A stretch of 64,000 bases of DNA, from positions 288,396,875-288,460,874 of the forward strand of contig NC_073693.1 of NCBI RefSeq assembly GCF_029784155.1, read 5' to 3'. Position numbers and translations under genes: made by a program. This stretch comes from Uranotaenia lowii. Taxonomy: Eukaryota; Arthropoda; Insecta; Diptera; Culicidae. Below, in pieces: positions 9,940-21,799 of the stretch. Numbering within the stretch: position 1 is the first letter of the stretch; every line of letters starts with the position of its first letter. Under the pieces are notes generated by a model. It did no database searches. It saw only the letters and a list, made by a program, of their open reading frames with translations, and had not been told where the DNA came from.

Positions 9940-11695
9940 TGTCATTGATTTAGTTTGAAATATAATGTCGTATTTGTTTCAGAATCATCAAATTTAAACA
10001 CCGGTTTTTGAATGAACACTTTCCTATTTTTTAGAAATCTCAAATTCAGAAAGCTATGGCGGTTAAAAAATCGAATTTATATCGGGATTCAGAGCCTTCA
10101 ATGAAATATTCGCTCTATTATTTTTGGCACTTCAAAATGGATTTTCATCGACCTTTATTTTGTTAAATATAGAACCATTTAAAAAAAAGCTGGATTTCTA
10201 TCAATTCTCTTTTCCTAAATCCGAATTAAGATTTCTATTGTGCCTTGTTAGTGAGACACTAGACCGCAGCAAAAATGATTTTTTGCTCCCATATATTTTT
10301 TCACATGTCTTTTGAATCACCAAGCAGCAGTGTAAAATTTGAGATGATTTGGCAGATTCCTGAACTAGCACAACGCGCTTGAATTTTGTATGGAAATTTG
10401 TATAGAAGAAGACATTTTTGCGATTTTAATCATCCAGAAAATTCAAATAATCTTGAATTGAAGTTTCTCATTAATATTGGTTTTGACTATTCTTAAGCTT
10501 TTTTTTTTTGGAACATAAGAAGAAGCTAAGTATGGAAAAAGTTAAAATTATTTCAAATCAAAAAATTTAATTCAATGAAAATTATTTGAATAGGAAGGTT
10601 TTGCTGGCTAGTGTTTTCACATATTTTAAGAGTTTTTTATTTTCAGATTATATAAGTCAACAAATTCATTGGCTATGCAAAATAATTTTTTTTCAACCAA
10701 CCAAAAAAAGTTATGGAAGCTTTGAAAATGAGTGAATTCGAAATTTTCATACAAAGCTTGCAGCGGTCTAGTGAGATACAGTACTTCAAAAAAGGGAAAT
10801 TAAAAAAGAAAAAATTAATGGAAAAAGTTATATTGATGATGTTTTAGGATGTTTTTAATGCTTAAAATCCAAACTCTTTTGAAAACTTTCGTGAAGACTG
10901 GTCAGTGTTTTGAATTATATATTTTAACGTTATACAGATTTTTCATTTATGAAATTATATGATCATTTATCTTTGAAATTCCTATGGATAACGAGATTGA
11001 ATACAAGTAAATGAACAAGCTTGTAACTTTTTCAGTGGAAATCAAAATTGCTCGCTGTTTTCAATAAAATTTATTTGGGGTTTTAATACTTCAGTATGGA
11101 TCACTTACACACATATTTTCAAAGTTTCCATAAATCTGTTTCGATAAAACCTTCAAACTTTCCAATATCATTATATCAATCCATGAAATTCCTCAACAAT
11201 GCTGTTGAAAAACTTTTTTTATATTCTTAGTGTGGGTGATAATTAAGTATTAATGAATTGGCATATATAATGTGATTGTGATTTGTAAAATTGGCAATCT
11301 TCAGCACTGACTTCTTTCTACATTGACATAATTTTCTCTTTGAAACTTTAATACTTTGAAAATTAAATTTGCAATAAGTTAACTAGGAAACGACAAAGAT
11401 TGTTGAAATATTGTTCAAAACGTCTGATTGGAATGCCCTAATAAATGTTTAGAACGTCTTATTCGTATAAATCCTTATCTAACAATATTAAATTAAAAAA
11501 AAACTGCGTTAAAAATTTTTAAATAATTTTTTTTAATTTTTTTGAAATAATTTTTGAAATAAAGCCTTTATAACCCTGCTATGAACAAAGATAGAGTTTT
11601 GATGTTTTCAACAAAGTTCCGTTTTTTCTGTTAAATATCACAAAAATTTAACAGTAAAATTAAAAATAAAACCGATAAAACTGTGTCAAAAATAT
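9940..11695. other. AT-rich intergenic DNA
   Basis: No gene seen. A short inverted pair (CACTAGACCGC near 10258 and GCGGTCTAGTG near 10761) suggests an old, decayed palindromic element. Confidence 0.45.
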
Positions 11696-11697
11696 TA

Positions 11698-12592
11698 TGG
11701 GAGAGTGGGGAATCATGGGCCACTTTTTTACGATGTTCCATAACTTCTTTATTATAAAAAATAGAATGATTATAAAAAATGGTATGGTTTTCTATATTTT
11801 CAAGGTATCATAAGGTATTTTTTAAAAAATTTTAAAAAGTTATTTTGCCCAAATTCTGACTTTTTGAAAAAAAGCAATAGTTTTTGAATTTTGAAAAATG
11901 GTGGGGAATCGTGGGCCACCAAATCCAAATTGACCAAATAACATGCAAAGTTTATGAGTTGACCCAAAACTGTGATTTCCTAATTCATTTCGTTATTATA
12001 AAGCAATTTCAGATGATGAAATAAAAAAGAGAGCTGTGTATGATTGCATAGATTCCAAAATCTGGCTCGCGAACGTTTTGACAAAATTTCTTATATGGGA
12101 TGGACAAAATATTTTTCATTACTCTTCATTTGGCATAAGAAAACTTTACAGATAGGTAAAACGTATTTTCAGTTCTGAATGTGTATAAAATCATAAAAAT
12201 ATAGGTGAATCAAGATGTGTGGCCCACGATTCCCCACAAGGTATGATTTGCAAATTGGTTGCGTTTGTGTGACTTATTGAAGTTTCATCAAAAATTCCTT
12301 TTCCATGTGAAAGATCATGACAAAACTAAGATCATAAGCGTATGAGCATATTTTTGTTATGCACTTTAGGTTCCCCATCGATGAAATTAGCGGGTGTTTT
12401 TTAATTATGTAAGCAAATTTTTCTAACTTTTTTTAGCTTGATAAATAAAAGAAGCATATGATACGTATTTCAGTCAACAACGTATAGGAACATATGCTCA
12501 CGCAAAGCGACGACGATGACAATTGGTTTGAGATTTTTATCTCAACACACATCTGAGATATTAAAAGTTGCCCACGTTTCCCCACTCTCCCC
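11698..12592. mobile_element. TA-flanked inverted-repeat MITE, family A copy 1
   Basis: It begins TGGGAGAGTGGGGAATCATG and ends CCCCACTCTCCCC, flanked by TA on both sides (11696-11697, 12593-12594). Inside is a second inverted pair with the same core: GTGGGGAATCGTGGGCCACC at 11901 and its near-complement at 12219-12237. No transposase is encoded. A near-full-length relative lies at 20712-21623. The TA duplication is that of Tc1/mariner-type transposition; the mobilising enzyme is unknown. Confidence 0.82.
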
Positions 12593-13096
12593 TACAAATA
12601 TGACAAAAATATGAAAAATCAATCGTGGCAAAAATTGACACAAATATGAAAAATAAGGTGATTCGCTTGTCGTTGTCCTCTGCTCATCATTGCACAGCAT
12701 GACAAAAATTGTCAATATTCAGTCTTGTTTCATTTGTTTTTCATCTTAAAAACAATCAACTTAAAATGATTTTTTTCTGATGAAATAAGACTTTTCACGA
12801 TATTTTTGCTGAAAAATATGCATATTACGTCAGTTTTATTTAAAACGTTATTTAAAACTAGAATTACTATCTCATGTTAAACAATTATTTTCTTAATATT
12901 CTTTAAACAATAATAAGATTAATTTCTGTGCAAGTTCACTGTTTTCTCAAATTTTTCATATTTTTCGCCCTTGATCTTGATTTTCAATCATTCAACTTAA
13001 ACTAAAAGACACTTTAATTGTGATGTTTGTAAAAATTGAAAATTTGTTCACATAAGAAAGAACATAAGCCGTAAATATCAAAAATTTTCTCGAAAA

Positions 13097-13167
13097 AGAT
13101 GGCAGGACTTGAACCCGAAATTTTCGATTTTTTTTTATATTTGATGCCCTTCGAGCCTTCCCTATGA
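13097..13167 (-). ncRNA. Weak tRNA-like fragment
   Basis: On the minus strand an A-box-like GGCTCGAAGGGCATC is followed about 35 nt later by GGTTCAAGTCCTGCC (B-box/T-arm-like) and then TTTTT. No acceptor pairing was found, so this is at best a decayed tRNA-derived sequence. Confidence 0.28.
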
Positions 13168-13187
13168 TGAAAATTTTATTTACTTAA

Positions 13188-13712
13188 CCCTTTAATGCAA
13201 AGTGTTGTTTTAAAACAACACTAATCAAAATCCAAATATCTCGGAAACGCGTAAATATTTTTGAGTGATGTATTCACAAAAAGTATTCTAGAGGTTAAAA
13301 CAAATTAGCCCATGGTATTTTTGATACGATATTTTAATGTATTTGTAAGATATCTGACAAAGTATGCGCGTAAAATGCAAAAATCAAATTCTTTTTTTTT
13401 TTTTTTTGAAAAAGTAGTTTTTGAAAAATCGCTGTTATTTCTTCAGATTTGCAAATTCTAACAAATTTTTTGGTCTCAATCAATCACAAACACTTTCCTG
13501 CTCCCAATTAGCAAGGTTTGGAAGAAATTTGTCAAATCGTACTGAAATGAATTAAGAAGTTCAAAAATTATTTTTCATCTTTGATGGGCCATAACTTTTA
13601 TAAACCTCAAAATAACGACTTCAAACCAGTTGATTTGTGTTATTCAAATTAAAATTATATTATTTCATCAATAATTGCTATTCTCATTTGGAAAAAGTCA
13701 TGTATTAAAGGG
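13188..13712. mobile_element. piggyBac-like MITE with TTAA target duplication
   Basis: 525 bp bounded by CCCTTTAATGCA and TGTATTAAAGGG, flanked by TTAA at 13184-13187 and 13713-13716. TTAA duplication plus CCC-starting ends is the piggyBac signature. A perfect 20-bp palindrome, GTGTTGTTTTAAAACAACAC, sits at 13202-13221, just inside the left end. No ORF. Confidence 0.8.
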
Positions 13713-13716
13713 TTAA

Positions 13717-16240
13717 AGATGATTATATCAAACATTTCTGCATATTTAAATACATGGAATTTGTTCGTCTATTTTAAAAGTTGACATTCCGAGATTAATC
13801 AACTTGTTGATAAATGTATGTTTGTATTAGAATTCGGGCAGCTTGCAATGCCTGCAAAGTGTCAAAGGCACTTAAGCTACCTCGATTATGATGGACTACT
13901 TTTTTAATCAGATTTATTATGAAATCTTTCATCCCGACCATCAATTCAAATTGTTTTGCTTTGTTACATATTCAGAAATAATCACTGTTTCTTGGACTTC
14001 GAGATGGTTGTTGCATTTTTTACGAAGAATCCCGAAGAATGGTATTTCATGTAAACTGCGAACCCCTTGATGATAGTAAGAAAAATAGAAAATATCCCAT
14101 AGTGAGAAAAGTTGGACCCAAAAACTACAAAAAAAATTGAAGCCGCAGGATGGAAGAGCTGTAATATTGATCCTATATAAAATTTTTGCAGAAATCTGAC
14201 ATCGAGTTAGACTGAAAATATCTGAGCAAATTGGTAGTTTGCCCTTATTACCCAGAAAAAACAGTGATAAAGGTTCATAAAATTGAATTGACCAAAATAG
14301 TATTTTATTCAAAATATTGCTAGGAACATTTTTAACGTGATGTGAATATTACAAAAAGAATGATAAAATGATACAGGAGAGTAATATTTATTACAAGTAA
14401 TCCCATATTCGTGCAAAAAGAATCTAATCATTTATTTTTTAAAAGATAAATCCTTATACAAAACTTTATATTTTAATTCAGTCAAACAATCTGAACTGTG
14501 GGCGCTGTGGAGTTCCCTTTGATGCTGTTTATTGATATACATTATGTAAAAACGATCATCTTCCAAGTAAGACTTGGAGCAATTATTCTATAAACTGACG
14601 TTTTCTTCATTTTTGTTTTTTTAAATGTGTACTTCATTTAAACAAATGATTTTTATTGATCAATGTCATTAGTTCGTTTTACTCATCAGACCTATTTTTA
14701 TTATAAGATCTATTTTGAATTTCAAGGTTTTGTGTTTTCAAATGAATATTCTGCAAAGGAATCAACTAAATTTTTTTTGATGGTGATTGAAAAATGGAAA
14801 AAAATTATTAACCTTTTATCTCGTTTTGTCTAGTATTCCGTAATTTCCGAAAGTTAAAGCTTTTTCAACACAAATCGTTTAAAAAATAAAGATCGCTTAA
14901 TCTAAATTGGATAAAAATATATTTATTTGAAATTGTGGTTAGAAATCGGAAAGTGTATATTTTCATTCATTTGCTTTGAATGGCTTTTCAATTTTGCACA
15001 CCAAAGAGTCCCATCAAGTGAAGCAAGTCGCTGTCATCGTTCGAGCTGATTGGAACCCCAAATTACACCCTACCCAACCTTTGAAAGCTGTGTACGAATA
15101 ACGGAAAATTTTAATTTGATTCATCCACAATCGTTGTGTCACGTCTTTGCAATCAAACGGACGAAATATCCTTCCCCTATTCGAGGTCGAACATTGGAAC
15201 ATCTCGTAAAATAGCTCCCACTCAAAAGTCTGGTTTTATTTGAATTCCGTGCCCACTTCCTGTTCCGTTTCTTGTGGGGGGTTTGAAGCGTCAAACAGCT
15301 GGGGTTCTGCAAAAATTAAGAACACAAACCCCATCATGACATCGACCGAACGAACATCCGTTTTCTGTGCGTGGGAGCGAGGTGCTCTGTAATCAAATAA
15401 TCATATTCCATTCGAGGCTTCACCTTTCGGGTTTCTTGTTGACCCTTTCACCCTACCTTTAGCTTTCCTCTGAAGCCGGTGCTACTTCTTCATTATCGAG
15501 AAGAACTGCTGAATCGATTCCCGGCTAGGCAGTGGTCGTATGATTGAGTGCCATTTTAACAGTCCCACCCCCACCGTATAGCACAGAATGAGACCCGAGT
15601 CAATCAATTGAAAATTAATTTCACGCCGTGAATGTGAGCGAGCCGAAAACAGCACGCCCTTTAGAATTGGAGCAAATATCCGTTCCGAATGGGGACCGTG
15701 ACGTTTTAAATTTAATATGAATTATTGAAAATTGGGATCAGTTGAACGATAAAAACATCAACATCATCAACATCAACAAGAAAAAAAAATACAAATATTA
15801 TTTCAAATATTTAACTCATTGAAAAAGGTTAGCACAATTTGCACAAGACGAAAGTTTATGATTCATATGTCAGTCCAAGTACAGATACCAATTTTCAAAT
15901 CGTTTGGTCAACTTTGAGGGGGGTTTTATCAAAGCACAAATTTATTTGACATTCTGGCACCTTTCATTCTAACAAAACTGAACGAATCAATATTTGGATT
16001 CTCATTGAGGTTTGTATTACTCTTCAAATATGGTTGACTAAATCTTGACGTAATTCTAAATAAGAAAGTCCGGAAAGACAAACAAATTTATTATGTTTGA
16101 AAACATGAATTTTCTAAGAAATTATAAGCTTAATTTATTACCATTAGCCTCTTTTGCTGAAATGCGCTCATGTTCACGTTGTCGAAACATCTATCGAATT
16201 TCGTCGTTAATATTATGATTTTTCCTAAAAAGGTACAACG
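13717..16240. other. Intergenic DNA, no gene supported
   Basis: AT-rich to about 14.9 kb, then a more GC-balanced stretch (about 15.0-15.7 kb) without recognisable exon structure. The latter could be conserved non-coding or intronic DNA; nothing in it can be called. Confidence 0.4.
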
Positions 16241-16314
16241 GCTCACCGACGGGAATTGAACCCGCAATTTCCGCGACAGTACAACGGCGCGTTTGCCAAT
16301 CACACCACCATGAA
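16241..16314 (-). ncRNA. tRNA-like cloverleaf (probable tRNA pseudogene or tRNA-derived element)
   Basis: The 74-nt minus-strand sequence folds by eye as a tRNA. The acceptor is TTCATGG with CGGTGAG (6 of 7 pairs, two of them wobble), the D-stem GTGT/ACGC, the anticodon stem CCGTT/CGCGG (4 of 5). The loop is GTACTGT, giving ACT at the anticodon position, and the T-stem GCGGG/CCCGT encloses TTCAATT. The B-box GGTTCAATTCC is intact and a TTTTT pol III terminator follows within about 15 nt. The mismatches and the odd ACT anticodon (AGT/Ser, normally read by GCT) argue for a pseudogene or SINE head. Confidence 0.55.
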
Positions 16315-17098
16315 CGTGACGAAATTAACTCTAGCATACGTACACATTGAGCTCCATCGATAGGCTGCTGGATCATATTTTTTTAAAGAGTTTAACTGCC
16401 AGGGTCTTTCTTCGCTATGCAGGATCTTCTGTTTTTAACTTCATGTAGATATATCTCGCATGTCTTCTTTGTCCAAAACTGATTTCTCTGTTGTTTCTCT
16501 ATCACCACACTGTAGAATGAATTCCACATCGCCAATGGTTGCTACTTCGTGATAGAGCGAGGCCATCAACCCTTTTTAAAGGTCAATAGTCAACAGAATG
16601 GTGCTTGTGATTAGCAGACTATTCTCAGTGTACAGAACTAATGCTCTCTCTTCTCTCTCTCTCTCTGCTAGATTGGATGTAAAAGAGAAGAAAGCAATGA
16701 AAGATCAATTTTGTGCTTTAGGACCGAGGTCACCTTTGCATGCTAACAAAACAATTTTGGTTTGAAGGTTTTGGTGAAGGGATATGATCGGATAACACTT
16801 TTGACTATTGTGATCTATTTAGAATATAAAAACTGTTTTCTTATGCTTCTCTCATTTACTCGACCATCGATATTTTAGCTTATTATTTCTGATTTCTAAA
16901 CCTACACGCTTATGTTCTTCAAAATCATTCTTTAAAACTACTGTAGAAGTCAAATATTCTATTACGAATTTAATTTTTAAAATCTACAGTTTTGCCGAAA
17001 AAGTGCACAAATTTCATAAATGAGTTTTTATCTTCTTTTTCAAAAGGTATTTCGAAAACCAGAACTGGTAGAAATAAAACTTTATTGCATATTTATAT
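16315..17098. other. Intergenic DNA with CT microsatellite
   Basis: No gene. A CT-rich microsatellite lies at about 16644-16666. Confidence 0.5.
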
Positions 17099-17174
17099 TG
17101 CGTCTCAAAATTAGTCAAACCCTATTTTCAAATTGTTGCGTCTCAAAATTAGTCAAACCCTATTTTCAAATTGT
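17099..17174. repeat. Perfect 38-bp tandem duplication
   Basis: Two identical 38-bp copies (17099-17136 and 17137-17174), each containing CGTCTCAAAATTAGTCAAAC. No mismatch is visible, so it is recent. Confidence 0.85.
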
Positions 17175-18987
17175 TGCGTGTCGATAAAATATGAATTTTG
17201 TTGCTTTGTGTTATCTCACCTCTGTCTGAGTATATTTGACATTTTTAAAATATATGTAACAGTCCTTATGAGCTAATTAAAATTCATTCAAACTACAATG
17301 TTTATCTTAGATATTGCCAAGCTCATTTTAAAAAGCTGTTCGTTTTACGCATATCGTGTTTTCGCCCAACAATCAGTCAATTGCATAATGTTCAAAATAA
17401 TAAATAGGGGAATATGAGGATACTTGATCCCTGATGATACTTGATTCCTTCGCTTTATCTTGAAACAGAAATATCTTACAAAAATCAAATGTGTGGAAAA
17501 ATTTACCAAATAGAACAAAACAACAATGCTCCTATCCCAAGAAAAAAAATTCGATATATTGAAGTATGTTTGAAAAATTCAACAACATGTGATTTGAAGA
17601 TCTTTTTTTATCAATTATCTTTTCTACCATTTCATTTGACTTTCTCTCTGCGCAAAGCGATGGGAAGCAGCATTGCCAGATTGCAAACCGCTGAAATCCG
17701 TAGGTTTGACGAAAAACGATAAATGTTATCATTCTGGCAAAATAAAATTTGTTTTTTTTTTGTCGTCAGTATTTATCATCAGAATTCCTATGTTTTTTTT
17801 GATAATCCGTAAAAAAAATCCGTAGAAAATGCTGAAAGTCTGTAGATTTCGAGGACCGATCCATAGAAGTAGTTAAAATCCAAAGAAATTCGTAGATCTG
17901 GCAACGCTGATTGGAAGCACAACATAAGAGAACGAGTTATGAATGAATGCACATTTTCCAGTGAGTTTGACATATTTTTATAGGGATTTGTTTTTGTTCA
18001 TTAAAAGCTTTTAAAGATTAAGAAGTACATAAGTCAATTTAAAAAAAAATTAATCTAAGAAAAAAGAAGACTTGAATTAACCAATCTGAATTAAAGTATT
18101 ATTTTTTTCTAAGCTTAAAATAAAAAATAGTACTTATTTCTCCACTCCACATTTGCTAGATCAACATTGACTTATGAAAAAAAATCCACGAAAATTGAAT
18201 TTATTTTGTACGCTACTGTTTTGCGAGAATGTGTGTGTGTGTTCTGCGTGAATTTCGGTATGCCATATTTTCAAAGCATCGGTGAACTGCCAACTTTTTT
18301 TTTATTAAATATTTTCAAAAAAATTATTATGTGTTCAAAAAACCCCTAGGGTTCAAAATATACATTTTTCTTGATAATTAATAGGATCTTTGATAAGCAC
18401 GAAATTTAAATATTTTTCTTAAAAAACATTTAATAATTATTTCCCGCTAAAAGGATTCAAAAGATTTATTTTCCAAAAAATAAAAATTTTCGCTTTTATG
18501 TATGCTTTGACATAGAATTGTAGGCAAACCCTTTGAATGTTCTTTTTCTAACACTGACAACTTACGAACTGAAATGCCAAACTTGGAAACAAATATCCTT
18601 TTTGCTAGCTTTGAAATTCACAAAAAAAAACTAATAAACAGTCGAAAGGATTTTTTCTGATCTCATTAAAAAATACTTCCAGAAGTTTTACTCCAAAGTC
18701 TGAAATTTTTATGTTTCAAAAATAATTTTTCATATGGTGCATTGATCATAAAGCCTTCGAAATAAATCTGCTGTTTCTGAAACGAGTTGAAGATAAAAAT
18801 AATGGGACATCAAATTGACATTGTAAGATAAATTATTGGCTTTACCAGTTATTTCTACATTAATGAAAACATGCGATCTTCATCCCTACTTAGAAAAGGG
18901 GTGGATTGGAATGAACTTTGTTAAAAAAAATATTAAATGATTTTTTTTTGGTTTGGTTGAATTAAATTTTTTATTTTTTTTTTCTCT
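17175..18987. other. AT-rich intergenic DNA
   Basis: No gene. It contains GAGGATACTTGATCC near 17415, like 7770, and a run of CCGTAG-type words at about 17700-17900 that may be a decayed interspersed repeat. Confidence 0.4.
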
Positions 18988-19390
18988 GTCAATAAGGCCG
19001 GAACAAATTTTAAATCCTTCTTTTGTCACTCGAAGTTGGAACATCGAAAGGGGGGGGGACAATAAAAAATAATGCGAAAAATAAATAAATTGGAATAAAT
19101 CGCACGAAAGCTTGTATGCAACAAAAGAGCATACTCCATCATTGCACAAAACCTTTAAATCAAGTACTTTTTTTATCGAATAATTCAATAAAATCAAGAT
19201 TAGAGAAGATGGAAAAACTCCCATCTTCCAAAATTTGTATTTTGGTCTTGTAATCTTGCGGATATTTGAATTTTTTGTCAAAATTAACATAAAATACATC
19301 AAACTTTATTTTGTCCCCCCTTCGGGTTTTTGGAAATTTCGAAGGGGGGGGGTGACAAAAGAAGAAATTGATATTTGTTCCAGCCTAATG
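18988..19390. repeat. Fold-back repeat, family F1 copy 1
   Basis: The left arm (about 18988-19060) is approximately the reverse complement of the right arm (about 19312-19390). The shared core is GGCCGGAACAAAT..., then CTTTTGTCAC, and CTTCGAAA next to G/C homopolymers. A second copy is at 35748-36001. No ORF. Confidence 0.65.
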
Positions 19391-19889
19391 TTTCTGAAGA
19401 AAATGCATAAAGGTGCAGCATACATTTAGGGGTAAAAAATATTACCAAAAATTGAACTAGCTGAAATCATAAAAATTAATGTTTGGATGGATGCTGCTGG
19501 ATGCTAAACAACCGAATTCCGGCATATGGAAACGAGATTTTAAAGGAGAATCTATGATTTGCATCTTGATGCATTATAGTCCAGACTGGTAACTGAATTA
19601 TAAAAATATTTATTGGAAAAAAATTGGTTATTGTATGAAAAACATTTTTAAAACTATAAGCTTAGGTTTAGGGTAATAAAAGTAACAGAAAGTTTGTAGG
19701 AGATATCATTAAGACAATTCGTCATACTGGGTAAAGTTTTTTAAGGCATCGAAAAAGAAAAAATCGTATATGTATTGTACGGTTTTTTAAATTATCTATC
19801 AGACTCAAAAACTTTAAGAAACTAAGTAATGCTGACAAAAATCCCTAGAATCGGTTTGAAATGGCCTTTCTGGTAAATATAAACTTATT
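19391..19889. other. AT-rich spacer
   Basis: Nothing recognisable. Confidence 0.4.
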
Positions 19890-20490
19890 TCCGAAAGCTT
19901 GCGTTAATATACTCAGAATCCAATGCAAAGTTGAATTTAAGTGCAAGAAAATCTGAAAAATTTCTGATTGATAAAAGGCAGCTACCTTTGAAAACTCGTC
20001 AAAAATCCTATGTATTATATTTTAACAATCAAAAATTGCAAAAATGTATTAAATTACGTCATTTGCTCAACCGTTTCTCAAAATTTATCTGGTTTAACTT
20101 GAATTATTTTGACGGTTTATTGACTGAAAAGTAGGGTTTCATAACCTTAAGAAAATTAAAACAAAATTATCCTGTTGTGCATCGTATAGCTTCTAACTTC
20201 AGGTTTCTTGGAAACTAAGTGATTTTTTTTGTATTCCGTAGTTGACACATAGTCTTTTTTCGAAGCATGTCTTTTTCGGATTTTTTTTGAGGCTAAGAAT
20301 AACGGAAAGCTAAAATATTGTAGCTCAATAATTTTGAGAAACATGTTTGAGTTACGTTACGAGCTTTCCAAAACTATAAGTTTTGTACAAATTGGTGGAA
20401 AAATAACAGAGATATACTGGTTTTAATCATGAGTGTTAAATTGACACTCCATGGACTGTACTGGATAAAAAATTTCTGGGACGGACGACG
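19890..20490 (+). repeat. Interspersed repeat, family F2 copy 1
   Basis: Matches the right arm of the fold-back at 27190-28230 in direct orientation, and its left arm in inverse orientation. Shared blocks include GAAAATCTGA, AAATTACGTCA, CGTATAGCTTCT and a GGGACGGA end. No protein domain is seen. Confidence 0.65.
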
Positions 20491-20711
20491 GTTAATAACA
20501 TTAAGAATTCTCCAGAAATTCCTTGTTTTTCAAACAAATCTATGAACTAATTATTTCAATATTATTTTATTTTTAATTTTCCCTCGATGCAAGAACAAAT
20601 TTGTCAATCTACCAAGGTTTGATCTAAAAAATTTTGATGATTCTTAACAACAGATAAACTATCCTCAACTCATTTTGTCTTTCTGCTCTTCAACAATTTT
20701 TGAATAATATA

Positions 20712-21623
20712 TGGGAGAGTGGGGAATCATGGGACACTTTTTTTCGTTGTTCCATAACTTCTTTGTTATAAAAGATATAATGAAAATAAAAAATGGTATG
20801 GTTTTCTACATTTTCAAGGTATCATAAGGTATTTTTTTTTATAATTTTAATAAGTTTTTCCCCCAAATTCTGACTGTTTGAAAAAAAGCAATATTTTTTG
20901 GATTTTGAAAAATGGTGGGGAATCGTGGGCCACCAAATCCAAATTGACCAAATATCATGCAAAGTTTATGAGTTGACCAAAACTGTGATTTCCTAATTCA
21001 TTTCGTAATTTTAAAGCAATTTCAGATGATGAAATAAAAAAGAGAGCTGTGTATGGTCGCATAGATTCGAAAACCTGGCTCGCGAACGTTTTGGAAAAAT
21101 TTCTTATGTAGGATGAACAAAATATTTTTCATAACTCTTCATTTGGCATAAGAAAACTTTACAGATAGGAAAAACGTATTTCAAGTTCTGAATGTGTATA
21201 AAAACCTTAAAATATAGATGGTTCAAGATGTGTGGCCCACGATTCCCCACAAGCTATGATTTGCAAATTGGTTGCGTTTGAGTGACTTATTGATGTTTCA
21301 TCAAAAATTCCTTTTTCACGTGAAAGAACATGAAAAAACTAAGATCATAAGCGTATGAGCATATTTTTGTTATGCACTTTAGGTTCCCCATCGATGAAGT
21401 TAGCAGGTGTTTTTTTAATTATGTAGGTAAATTTTTCTAACTTTTTTTTAGCTTGTTTAATAAAGAAGCAAATGATGCGTATTTCAGTTAACAACATATA
21501 GAAATATATGCTCACGCAAAGCGACGACGATTGCAGTTGGTTTGAGATTTTTATCTTAACACACATCTGAGATATTAAAAGTGGCACACGTTTCCCCATG
21601 GCCCACAATACCCCACTCTCCAC
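20712..21623. mobile_element. TA-flanked inverted-repeat MITE, family A copy 2
   Basis: Closely similar to 11698-12592 along its length. It begins TGGGAGAGTGGGGAATCATG and ends CCCCACTCTCCAC, flanked by TA (20710-20711, 21624-21625). The inner inverted pair (20915-20934 and 21232-21250) is retained. Near the right end it carries an extra GGCCCACAATACCCC that copy 1 lacks, making its terminal repeat longer. Non-coding. Confidence 0.82.
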
Positions 21624-21629
21624 TACATA

Positions 21630-21797
21630 TTTTATTTTTATTTATTTACATAGTATTCCGTCTCACGACATAACTTGACGAACTTAATTCCTAAAATTCA
21701 CTCGGTCCATGGTAACCGTTCTCCAATTTCTCGGGAACCCCACATTCGCCAGATCACGCTTCACTTGGTCTAACCACCTCGCTCGTTGCGTAATGTA
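21630..21797 (-). mobile_element. 3'-terminal fragment of an RTE-like retrotransposon
   Basis: Read on the minus strand it starts in the last coding segment (GAGCGAGGTGGTTAGACCAA, as in the RT body near 53614). It then runs through a 3' UTR with CAAGTTATGTCGTGAGACGG and ends in an A/T-rich tail next to the MITE. The same UTR block occurs at 51601-51676. It is 5'-truncated to about 165 bp. Confidence 0.75.
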
Positions 21798-21799
21798 CA

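Noticed and set aside
8924..9952. ATTGATTTA at 8924-8932 and 9944-9952 as target duplication of the truncated LINE
   Set aside because: The right copy is separated from the poly(A) by 7 bases and the left from the coding start by about 20; a 9-bp AT-rich match is expected by chance here.
15000..15720. GC-balanced block as a host exon
   Set aside because: No long frame with splice sites or recognisable protein; may be conserved non-coding DNA but cannot be shown.
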